Below are positions 1-6,018 of a stretch of 7,214 bases of DNA, in pieces. A program made the position numbers and the translations under genes. The DNA comes from JBEKEX01 sp050013615 (GTDB lineage Bacteria > Chloroflexota > Anaerolineae > Anaerolineales > Anaerolineaceae). Each line of letters begins with the position of its first letter. The first letter of the stretch is position 1. The DNA is taken from contig JBEKEX010000137.1 in assembly GCA_050013615.1 (NCBI GenBank), forward strand, positions 1 through 7,214. Direction: 5' to 3'. The notes beneath the pieces were generated by a model. It was given only the letters and a program-made list of their open reading frames with translations, was not told the DNA's origin and did no database searches.

Positions 1-321
1 TCAGTCTCTTCGCCATGCCACGCTGAGAACGATGTGTTCATCGGCTCGGCGGATGGCTTTATCTATTGTGTAGAGGCAACGAACGCCAAAGAGATTTGGA
101 GGTTCAAGACAGACCACCAGGTCAGCGGTTCGCCGGTCATTTATAAAGACGCTCTTTATTGCGGGTCGGCAGACGGGAATTTATATTGCATCGAATATAA
201 GTCCGGCCGGCTACGCTGGAAGTTTTCAACCGGTGGTGCCATCACAGGAACGCCGGTTATCAACAACGATGTCCTTTACATCGGTTCTGCCGACCACATT
301 TTGTATGCGCTAATGGCGTGA
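1..321 (+). CDS. PQQ-like beta-propeller repeat protein, C-terminal fragment
   Basis: The reading frame is open from base 1, so this is the 3' end of a longer gene and not a short gene starting at the GTG at 34. The 106 visible residues hold two full repeats and one closing repeat with a 40-residue period. Each begins V/I-S/T-x-S/T-P (residues 2-5, 41-45, 81-85) and carries a GSAD motif followed by L/I-Y (residues 15-22, 55-62, 95-102); the two complete repeats also have a Trp at 33 and 73. These are typical blades of PQQ/pyrrolo-quinoline-like (BamB-type) propellers, which usually bind proteins or ligands rather than being enzymes. In Chloroflexota and similar bacteria such propellers are often the sensor end of Ser/Thr protein kinases. 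The PP2C and FHA genes downstream would fit that, but the kinase part is not in the window. An extracellular PQQ repeat protein is the main alternative. The repeats differ clearly in codons, so the duplication is old. Confidence 0.88.
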   Translation, partial: SVSSPCHAENDVFIGSADGFIYCVEATNAKEIWRFKTDHQVSGSPVIYKDALYCGSADGNLYCIEYKSGRLRWKFSTGGAITGTPVINNDVLYIGSADHILYALMA

Positions 322-346
322 TTGTGCCATGAAATAAAGTGGAAAT

Positions 347-351
347 GGAGG
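347..351 (+). promoter_or_regulatory. Ribosome binding site that fixes the TTG start of the PP2C gene
   Basis: GGAGG lies 6 bases before the TTG at 358. An in-frame TTG at 322 directly follows the upstream stop codon and has no comparable Shine-Dalgarno sequence, so 358 is the better start. The site lies in the 36-base gap between the propeller gene and the phosphatase gene, which suggests translation within one transcript. Confidence 0.7.
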
Positions 352-357
352 CGCTTT

Positions 358-1251
358 TTGTTCAGCTTCGTTAAAAAAATATTCCGCGGAAAAAAGACAG
401 CCTTTTCTGACGTCCAGACAGCGCCATTGTCTGAAGAACAGTTGAAAGCTGTTAGTGTTGCGCCGGTTGCGTTGCGCCCCCTGCAGCTTTTAGTAGGAAG
501 TGCACAATCAATTGGTAAACAGCGAGATCATAACGAAGATTCGCTGTTTACTCTCAACGCCATCCTGGCAGATGGCACTTCTGAACTGCCGTTCGGGATT
601 TTCATGATTGCGGATGGGATGGGGGGCCATCAGCACGGTGAAATTGCCAGTGGCGTCGCGGTGCGTGCCTTCTCTCACTACATGCTTTCGCGGTTGTATT
701 TGCCATTCATCAATCTGATCTCAGAGTCGCCTGGTGAAAGCATCCAGGAATTGATGGAGACAGCTGTGCATGAATCACAACAGGCGGTTGTGCGGCGCGC
801 TCCCGGTGGTGGAACCACGCTTACGGCCGCATTGGTGCTGGGCGAACAAGTCACCATAGCACACGTCGGCGATAGTCGCGCCTATTTTGTCTACCCCGAT
901 GGCAGAATGCAGGTCATCACACACGATCATTCATTGGTTCATCGACTCGTGGAATTAGGCCAGTTGAATGAAGATGAGGCGCTTTCACACCCGCAACGCA
1001 ATGTACTCTATCGCGCCGTTGGGCAATCCGAGCCCTATCGACCGGATATCGACACATATCAATTGCCTCACCCAGGCTCTTTGCTGATCTGCAGCGATGG
1101 TTTATGGAGTGTGGTCGCAGAGAACCAAGTCTTTAGAATTATCAAAAATGCTGCCAATCCCTCGATTGCATGCCATGAATTGGTTAAAGCAGCTAATGAT
1201 GCGGGTGGACCAGATAATATTAGCGTTGTTCTTGTTCAATTTTTGGCTTAA
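358..1251 (+). CDS. PP2C-family (PPM) Ser/Thr protein phosphatase
   Basis: This protein of 297 residues is predicted to be a metal-dependent phosphatase that removes phosphate from Ser/Thr, opposing a Hanks-type kinase. The PP2C motifs appear in order and look intact: RDHNED at 56-61, DGMGGH at 86-91 (metal-binding Asp), GGGTT at 150-154, VGDSRAY at 170-176, CSDG at 245-248 and GGPDNIS at 283-289 (last metal-binding Asp). The catalytic domain spans about residues 45-297. Before it is a 45-residue leader whose first 13 residues are basic and hydrophobic (MFSFVKKIFRGKK); it could touch the membrane, but there is no clear transmembrane segment or signal peptide. I chose TTG at 358 because GGAGG stands 6 bases upstream; starting at 322 would add 12 residues. 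The gene follows the propeller gene by 36 bases and precedes the J/VWA gene by 18, so co-expression is likely. It resembles PrpC/Stp-type phosphatases in size and motifs. The substrate is unknown. Confidence 0.95.
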   Translation: MFSFVKKIFRGKKTAFSDVQTAPLSEEQLKAVSVAPVALRPLQLLVGSAQSIGKQRDHNEDSLFTLNAILADGTSELPFGIFMIADGMGGHQHGEIASGVAVRAFSHYMLSRLYLPFINLISESPGESIQELMETAVHESQQAVVRRAPGGGTTLTAALVLGEQVTIAHVGDSRAYFVYPDGRMQVITHDHSLVHRLVELGQLNEDEALSHPQRNVLYRAVGQSEPYRPDIDTYQLPHPGSLLICSDGLWSVVAENQVFRIIKNAANPSIACHELVKAANDAGGPDNISVVLVQFLA

Positions 1252-1269
1252 AATAGATATAAGGTAAAG

Positions 1270-2742
1270 ATGGGGATTGATTATTACGGCTTGCTAAACC
1301 TTCCGCGAGACGCTACTGCCGACGAAATTCGTGCAGCATATTTCGACGCGGCAAAAAGGTTGCATCCGGATGCCAATCCCGATAAAGAAGCGAAGGAACA
1401 ATTCTTGGTGATCCAGCAGGCTTATGAGGTGCTTGCGGACGAACAGAAGCGTACAGATTATAATCGGACATTACCTGAGTCAAGCGTGACCGGTGAGGTT
1501 TCGGTTAAAATAAAATACAGCCGCTCTGTCATCCCAATGCTCGATGAACCTCAATTGATGTATGTGCTGGTGGAGTTAGTCTGTAATGCACATTTCGATC
1601 CCACCCGGCTTCCTCCCATCGAGGTGTGTCTGGTGCTGGACCGTTCCACTTCGATGAACGGTCCACGGCTTGACTTCATTAAGGCAAACGCGATCAATTT
1701 GCTGAAGCAATTACGGCCAGAGGATATCGTCTCCATTGTTACTTTCAGCGATCGGGCGGAAGTAATAATACCGCCTACCAAGGTGGCGAACCTGGGTAGA
1801 TCGGAAGGGCGGATCAACGCGTTGCAGGCCTTTGGTGCCACAGAAATATTTCAGGGCCTGGAAACTGGTTTGTCTTTGTTGCAAACTGGCTCATCGACTA
1901 CCTCCATCCGCCAGTGCATCCTACTGACTGATGGACACACCTACGGAGATGAGCAAGCTTGCTTCGAGCTCGCCCGAAAGGCATCCGAGGATGGGATCAC
2001 CCTAAATGCACTGGGAATTGGCCATGAATGGAACGATTCATTTTTGGACCAACTTGCCAGCCTTAGCGGTGGCAACGCCATGTACGTCTCTTCGCCCAAA
2101 GACTTGGCGCACTATTTGGAAGAGAAATTAGGTTCCCTGAATCGAATATATGGCCGAAATGCGATGCTCGAGTTTGAGAGCGATCCGGGTGTCGAGCTGA
2201 AATATGCATTCAGAATTGCACCTGAATTGGCTCCTTTGCAACTTGGCAGTCCCATCAATTTGGGAAATATTCTTTATGGTCGGAGCCTGTCAGTGCTTTT
2301 TGAGTTCATGGTCAACCCAAATTCCCCTCAAAAAGATGAAATTCGGATCGCCAAGGGTAGGGTGAAGGTCGAGATCCCTTCGCAGAATATGGCACTCAAC
2401 CGATTGTTCGTCGATATCAAGCGCACCATTTCATCTAGTCTGGAACGTGAGACGCCACCGGCGGCCATCGTTGAGGCTATGGCAAAATTGTCGCTCTATC
2501 GGTTACAAGAAAAAGCTCGTAAAGAAGTAGAGGATGGTGATATCGACCACGCAGCTCAACACCTTCAATATTTGGCAACTCATTTGCTGGCAGTAGGTGA
2601 TCGTGAGCTGGCGCATACAGTTCTGGTCGAGACGGAGCATATTCAGCAAAGTCACCGTTTCAGCCAAGAGGGTGATAAAAGGATAAAATATGGCACAAGG
2701 GCATTGCTCTTGCTGCCAGGACCGGAGCAAAATCAGCCATGA
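1270..2742 (+). CDS. J-domain / von Willebrand factor A fusion protein
   Basis: The 490-residue protein starts with a J domain at about residues 3-66, including the HPD motif (32-34) that J proteins use to stimulate the ATPase of Hsp70/DnaK. It lacks the Gly/Phe region, Cys-rich zinc domain and client-binding domain of DnaJ, so it is not a general DnaJ. A VWA domain follows at about 117-290 with an intact metal-ion-dependent adhesion site: D124-x-S126-x-S128, T191 and D221 (in LLTDGHTYGD). Residues 295-375 look beta-rich, and 395-465 look alpha-helical, with a conserved-looking end (KRIKYGTRALLL). No signal peptide or membrane segment is seen, so it probably acts in the cytoplasm. The ATG at 1270 has AAGG 5 bases upstream, and the stop overlaps the next gene's start (ATGA). 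VWA proteins beside PP2C phosphatases and kinases are known from TerY-P-type clusters. I infer a scaffold or chaperone-recruiting role in phospho-signalling; the actual partner is not known. Confidence 0.9.
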   Translation: MGIDYYGLLNLPRDATADEIRAAYFDAAKRLHPDANPDKEAKEQFLVIQQAYEVLADEQKRTDYNRTLPESSVTGEVSVKIKYSRSVIPMLDEPQLMYVLVELVCNAHFDPTRLPPIEVCLVLDRSTSMNGPRLDFIKANAINLLKQLRPEDIVSIVTFSDRAEVIIPPTKVANLGRSEGRINALQAFGATEIFQGLETGLSLLQTGSSTTSIRQCILLTDGHTYGDEQACFELARKASEDGITLNALGIGHEWNDSFLDQLASLSGGNAMYVSSPKDLAHYLEEKLGSLNRIYGRNAMLEFESDPGVELKYAFRIAPELAPLQLGSPINLGNILYGRSLSVLFEFMVNPNSPQKDEIRIAKGRVKVEIPSQNMALNRLFVDIKRTISSSLERETPPAAIVEAMAKLSLYRLQEKARKEVEDGDIDHAAQHLQYLATHLLAVGDRELAHTVLVETEHIQQSHRFSQEGDKRIKYGTRALLLLPGPEQNQP

Positions 2743-3254
2743 TCTTATGTCCCAATTGCCAACACCAGGAATTGCCGGGTGCTTTGTTTTGCAGCGAGTG
2801 TGGGGCACGCCTGGTAGTTCAAGATAACCTGACCACCCAGGCAATTAAACGCACGCCCTCGGATATTTTGCAGACTCCTTCTACTCCGCCGCCCCCTGCT
2901 TCTCCCGTCCCAGCGTCCGAAGTGGATTCTGTGATCTCGTTGCACTTGGTCGAAAACGGGCAGATATTGCACCTGGCGGGTCGTTCAGAGTTCACCTTGG
3001 GAAGGATCTCCGAAGGACAGCCGATCTTGCCCGATGTGGACCTGTCACCCTATGAAGCTTATGCACAGGGTGTCTCCAGACTGCATGTAGCGCTTAAAAT
3101 TGTAAATAATGGTATCGTGATAACCGACCTGGGCTCATCGAATGGGACCCGAGTCAACGGGCAAAAAATCGTCCCCCATGTGGATTACCCTCTCAATCAC
3201 GGAGATATTATTGCCCTTGGAAAATTAAAAATACAAGTCCTAATACACAAGTAG
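2739..3254 (+). CDS. Zinc-ribbon and FHA domain protein
   Basis: This 171-residue protein has three parts. Residues 4-21 form a short zinc ribbon with two Cys-x2-Cys pairs (C4, C7, C18, C21). Residues about 39-62 are a Thr/Pro/Ser-rich flexible linker with a PPPP run. Residues about 66-170 are an FHA domain, which binds phospho-threonine peptides: GR at 88-89, SRLH at 113-116, D130, GSSNGT at 132-137 and NG at 140-141 are the usual recognition and fold residues. The start overlaps the stop of the J/VWA gene in ATGA, pointing to translational coupling; GGAG lies 11 bases upstream, a slightly long spacing. With the PP2C phosphatase two genes before, it is probably a reader of Ser/Thr phosphorylation in the same pathway. 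The Thr-rich linker could itself be phosphorylated, as in some GarA/Fha-like proteins, but this is a guess. No membrane segment or signal peptide is present. Confidence 0.93.
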   Translation: MILCPNCQHQELPGALFCSECGARLVVQDNLTTQAIKRTPSDILQTPSTPPPPASPVPASEVDSVISLHLVENGQILHLAGRSEFTLGRISEGQPILPDVDLSPYEAYAQGVSRLHVALKIVNNGIVITDLGSSNGTRVNGQKIVPHVDYPLNHGDIIALGKLKIQVLIHK

Positions 3255-3273
3255 ATCATCGAAAGGATTATCG

Positions 3274-3513
3274 ATGCCAAGCGTGCTGATTCATATCCAA
3301 AATGAGGATGCAATATTGGGTGAGATTGATGCGCTGCCCGGTGCAAACGATACCGCTGTAGTGGTCAAGAATCCTCGCAGGAAAGACGGTAAGGACCTGA
3401 CGTTTCTCGACGCGAATGTGAATACGGTGGTTTGGCCCCTTCATCGGATTAATTTCATCGAGGTGCTGAGCGGCGAGGAAGAAGAAGAGATCATCACCTT
3501 CGTCCGGGAGTAG
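3274..3513 (+). CDS. Small protein of unknown function (79 residues)
   Basis: I do not recognise a characterised family. The gene looks real: AAAGGA lies 6 bases before the ATG, it sits 19 bases after the FHA gene and 5 bases before the response regulator, and it fills the gap on the same strand. The protein appears to be mostly beta strand (VLIHI near 4-8, TAVVV near 27-31, LTFLDANVNTVVWPL near 42-56, INFIEVL near 59-65), with a polar loop holding KNPRRKDGKD (32-41). It ends in an acidic stretch (GEEEEE, 67-72) and a short hydrophobic tail (IITFV). This pattern suggests a compact beta-barrel, in the style of Sm-like or SH3-like small domains, but that is inference from the strand pattern only. 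No Cys, signal peptide or membrane segment is seen. Its position suggests a role with the signalling genes; no specific function can be stated. Confidence 0.75.
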   Translation: MPSVLIHIQNEDAILGEIDALPGANDTAVVVKNPRRKDGKDLTFLDANVNTVVWPLHRINFIEVLSGEEEEEIITFVRE

Positions 3514-3518
3514 CGTGC

Positions 3519-4235
3519 ATGCCAGTGGATGACACCAAAAACAGTATCATTTTAGTGGTAGATGATGAAGAGCGTATGGCGCGCTTCATTCGATTGAACC
3601 TCGAACACGATGGCTTCAGAGTGGTCGAAGCCTATAAAGGAATGCAAGCCGTTCAAGCGTTACGAGATCAAATGCCCGATCTCGTGCTTTTGGATGTCAT
3701 GCTGCCGGACGTGGATGGATTTGAGGTACTTCGGCTGATCCGCGAGATCAGCAGCGTGCCGGTGATCATGCTGACTGCCAAAAGCGAAGAGGACGACCGA
3801 GTTCGCGGTTTGGAGCTCGGCGCAGATGACTACATCACGAAGCCGTTCAGTCCGCGTGAACTGGTCAGCAGGGTAAAAGCTGTGCTTCGTAGAACCGAAA
3901 GTGCCGGCGTTTCGTCCAAGGATGTGATCGAGGTTGATGGTCGTTTGAAGATTGACTTCGGGAGGCGTGAAGTTTGGGTGGGCGATAAACTGGTCAAGCT
4001 GCGGCCGACCGAATACCGCTTGCTGTATCATTTGGTGCAAAATGCGGGATGGGTCCAGACTTATGATCAATTGTTATCGAGAGTCTGGGGTTATGAGTAC
4101 CGAGATGAAACGCATTACGTCAGGCTATATATCAATTACCTACGTCAAAAACTGGAAGAGGATCCGGCTAACCCGAAATACATTCTGACTGAACGCGGCG
4201 TGGGCTACCGCTTTGTGGATTATAAACGTCATTGA
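3519..4235 (+). CDS. OmpR/PhoB-family response regulator
   Basis: This 238-residue DNA-binding response regulator has a receiver domain at about residues 9-125 with the acidic pair D15-D16, phospho-acceptor D59, T86 and K108-P109, all as expected for an active phosphorylated switch. A winged-helix DNA-binding domain of the OmpR/PhoB type follows at about 137-236; LRPTEYRLL (161-169), RVWGYEY (188-194) and the wing ending in ERGVGYRF (225-232) are typical. Length is normal for the family. The ATG has GGGAG 8 bases upstream, inside the end of the preceding gene, with only 5 bases between them. No histidine kinase lies next to it, so its partner is elsewhere, or it may be controlled through the Ser/Thr signalling genes beside it; the latter is speculation. 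The DNA-binding part recalls KdpE/PhoB/RegX3-like regulators, but target genes cannot be read from this sequence. Confidence 0.96.
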   Translation: MPVDDTKNSIILVVDDEERMARFIRLNLEHDGFRVVEAYKGMQAVQALRDQMPDLVLLDVMLPDVDGFEVLRLIREISSVPVIMLTAKSEEDDRVRGLELGADDYITKPFSPRELVSRVKAVLRRTESAGVSSKDVIEVDGRLKIDFGRREVWVGDKLVKLRPTEYRLLYHLVQNAGWVQTYDQLLSRVWGYEYRDETHYVRLYINYLRQKLEEDPANPKYILTERGVGYRFVDYKRH

Positions 4236-4270
4236 TGGTATTATGGCGAAATTACTGTTAGGAGAATATC

Positions 4271-4615
4271 ATGTTTGAAGAGCCAATTCATGTAACAGAT
4301 TCAGCTTTTGATAAATCAGTTTTACAATCCACTGTTCCGGTCATCGTGGATTTTTGGGCGACGTGGTGTGGACCTTGCTTGACCATTGCACCAACTTTGG
4401 AAAAGCTTGCCAAGGAGTACGCCGGGAAATTGATCGTAGCCAAGATGGATGTTGACCAAAATCAGCAGACTCCAGGGCGTTATGGAGTGCAAAGCATCCC
4501 GACCCTGCTGTTTGTAGCCAAGGGTAAGATCTTGCACCAACAGGTTGGGGCTGTACCGGAAAATATGCTCCGAGAGATGGTGAAACAGTTCCTTGAGGTA
4601 GCCGGTCAGGCTTGA
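4271..4615 (+). CDS. trxA: Thioredoxin
   Basis: This 114-residue single-domain thioredoxin is of standard length for a cytoplasmic form. It carries the redox-active WCGPC motif at residues 32-36 (FWATWCGPC context) and the cis-proline at P77 in YGVQSIPT. The buried acid D27 (VDFWA) is present. There is no signal peptide, so it should act in the cytoplasm, reducing protein disulfides with electrons normally supplied by thioredoxin reductase. AGGAG lies 6 bases before the ATG. The 35-base gap after the response regulator holds a TATTAT at 4239-4244 that could serve as a -10 box, but no convincing -35 accompanies it, so read-through from the upstream operon is at least as likely. A strong hairpin terminator follows the stop by 3 bases. 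The position after a regulator does not by itself show that it belongs to the signalling module; it may simply be the last gene of the transcript. Confidence 0.96.
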   Translation: MFEEPIHVTDSAFDKSVLQSTVPVIVDFWATWCGPCLTIAPTLEKLAKEYAGKLIVAKMDVDQNQQTPGRYGVQSIPTLLFVAKGKILHQQVGAVPENMLREMVKQFLEVAGQA

Positions 4616-4618
4616 AAT

Positions 4619-4658
4619 AAAAAATTGAGGTGCCGCTGATGGGCACCTCAATTTTTTT
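4619..4658. terminator. Bidirectional intrinsic terminator between trxA and murA
   Basis: A perfect 16-bp stem is formed by 4619-4634 and 4642-4657 around a 7-base loop (GCTGATG). The GC core GAGGTGCC/GGCACCTC is flanked by A tracts on one side and T tracts on the other. In the plus direction the transcript ends in seven T (4652-4658); in the minus direction the same arm gives a U-rich tail after the stem. The genes on either side converge here, and the murA stop codon (4657-4659) lies in the tail. The structure should therefore end both the thioredoxin and murA transcripts. Confidence 0.92.
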
Positions 4659-5937
4659 ATTCGGAAGCTCTTTCTATTTTTGCTCCCAAAGAGCGCAATT
4701 TTTCATCGACCTTTTCGTAACCCCGGTCGATTTGTGAAACATTACGGATGACCGAAGTGCCGGTTGCGGAGAGTGCGGCCAGCAGCAGTGCCATGCCGGC
4801 ACGGATGTCAGGGCTCTCCATTTTTTCACCATACAATTTATTCGGCCCTTGAACGATGCAGCGGTGAGGATCGCAAAGGACAATCTGTGCTCCCATGCCG
4901 ACCAGCTTATCTGTAAAGAACATCCGGCTGGGGTACATCCAATCGTGGAACAGGACAGTGCCATGTGATTGCGTGGCAATCACGATGGCCATACTCATGA
5001 GGTCGGTGGGGAAAGCCGGCCAGGGCATGACGCTGATCTCGGGAATGGCACCGCCTAAATCTGCTTCGATGGCCAGTTCCTGATGTTCCGGCACGATGAT
5101 TTCATTACCGTCGGTCTCCCAATGCACTCCTAGGCGGCCCAGCACCAAGCGGATCATGTCCAGGTAAGCGTTGCCGGCATTGTGAATGCGAATACTGCCG
5201 TGAGTCAGTACAGCTGCGCCAATAAAGCTCACCACTTCAAGGTAGTCTGGCCCAATGGTAAACTCACCTCCGTGCAGTTTGGGAACGCCATGAATGACAA
5301 GGGTATTCGATCCGACATTTTCGATCTGCGCCCCCAAGGTATTCAAAAAGTGGCATAGTTCCTGAATGTGCGGTTCTGAGGCTGCATTGCGGATGATCGA
5401 TGTGCCTGATGCTGTGGCACAGGCCATGATCGCATTTTCAGTGGCTGTGACGCTGGCTTCGTCGAGAAGAATGTCGGCGCCGATTAATTTCGAAGCTGAA
5501 AAATGGAATGTTCGGTCATAGGTGATGTCAACGCCCAATTTCCGCAAAGCGAGCAGATGGGTATCCACCCGCCGTCTTCCGATCACGTCTCCGCCGGGTG
5601 GCGGGAGCTGAAGTTCACCGGAGCGTGCCACCATGGGACCGGCTAATAAAATGGAGGCACGTATTTTCTTGCATAATTCCGGGTCCAGGCAAGCCGGTTG
5701 AACTTTGCTGGCTTGAACTTTCAGTGTGCAATTGCCCAGGTCGGTGATTTGCACTCCCAGACTTTGCAACAGGGCACGCATGGATTTGACGTCCAGAATT
5801 TCAGGCGCATTATGCAGGATGACTGGCTCGTCGGTCAATAAGCAAGCTGCCAATAAGGGAAGAGCTGAGTTCTTATTTCCTGAAGGGGTCAATTCGCCGT
5901 GCAGCGGGACAGCACCTTCAATTATGAATTTTTCCAT
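4657..5937 (-). CDS. murA: UDP-N-acetylglucosamine 1-carboxyvinyltransferase, Asp-type active site
   Basis: MurA transfers the enolpyruvyl group of phosphoenolpyruvate to UDP-GlcNAc, the first committed step of peptidoglycan synthesis, in the cytoplasm. The 426-residue product has normal length and the two-lobed EPSP-synthase-like fold pattern. Visible active-site residues include K22-N23 in SGNKNSALP, R122 (E. coli R120), D312 in FPTD (E. coli D305) and R379 in DIRAG (E. coli R397). The usual catalytic Cys115 is replaced by Asp117 in PPGGDVIG; Asp is the natural residue in the M. tuberculosis and Chlamydia enzymes, which fosfomycin does not inactivate. The segment WMYPSRMFF, about residues 333-341, departs from the common FENRF-type motif. 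I chose the ATG at 5937 because MEKFIIEG matches the family N-terminus; the ATG at 5991 would add 18 unrelated residues and start inside an inverted repeat. The Shine-Dalgarno sequence is weak. The gene lies 81 bases after the SIS gene and is probably co-transcribed. A related enolpyruvyl transferase with another substrate is less likely. Confidence 0.92.
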   Translation of the reverse strand: MEKFIIEGAVPLHGELTPSGNKNSALPLLAACLLTDEPVILHNAPEILDVKSMRALLQSLGVQITDLGNCTLKVQASKVQPACLDPELCKKIRASILLAGPMVARSGELQLPPPGGDVIGRRRVDTHLLALRKLGVDITYDRTFHFSASKLIGADILLDEASVTATENAIMACATASGTSIIRNAASEPHIQELCHFLNTLGAQIENVGSNTLVIHGVPKLHGGEFTIGPDYLEVVSFIGAAVLTHGSIRIHNAGNAYLDMIRLVLGRLGVHWETDGNEIIVPEHQELAIEADLGGAIPEISVMPWPAFPTDLMSMAIVIATQSHGTVLFHDWMYPSRMFFTDKLVGMGAQIVLCDPHRCIVQGPNKLYGEKMESPDIRAGMALLLAALSATGTSVIRNVSQIDRGYEKVDEKLRSLGAKIERASE

Positions 5938-5977
5938 GCTAATTCTCGCTTTCTGGGTGGATGTGAGATTGTAAAGG

Positions 5978-6010
5978 TGTCCTCGATGCAATAGAATTAC
6001 GTCGAGGACA
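5978..6010. repeat. Inverted repeat in the gap before murA
   Basis: TGTCCTCGA at 5978-5986 is repeated exactly in reverse complement at 6002-6010, with 15 bases between. It fills much of the 81-base gap between the SIS gene and murA. In the murA transcript direction the hairpin is followed by CACCTTTACAATC, a poor U tract, so it is not a convincing terminator. It may be an operator, an RNA processing or stability element, or a weak attenuator. A TACAAT on the minus strand (plus 5968-5973) just downstream could be a -10 box for murA, but no good -35 is seen. Confidence 0.5.
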
Positions 6011-6018
6011 GTCTATTT

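Noticed and set aside
34..36. GTG as start of a 95-residue protein
   Set aside because: The frame is open to base 1 and the residues before the GTG match the beginning of the same propeller repeat, so the gene is truncated by the window edge.
322..357. Upstream TTG start for the PP2C gene
   Set aside because: It directly abuts the previous stop codon and lacks a Shine-Dalgarno sequence of its own, while GGAGG sits 6 bases before the TTG at 358.
1551..2972. Minus-strand open frames opposite the J/VWA and FHA genes
   Set aside because: They are antisense to genes with clear domains, have no recognisable motifs and no convincing ribosome sites.
3660..4188. Open frames overlapping the response regulator on both strands
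   Set aside because: Their translations look like out-of-frame readings of a strongly conserved gene and show no family features.
4322..4651. Minus-strand frames opposite thioredoxin
   Set aside because: Two overlapping frames without motifs, opposite an intact thioredoxin.
5938..5991. Longer murA starting at 5991
   Set aside because: The extra 18 residues do not fit the MurA family, which begins at MEKFIIEG; the codon also lies inside the inverted repeat.
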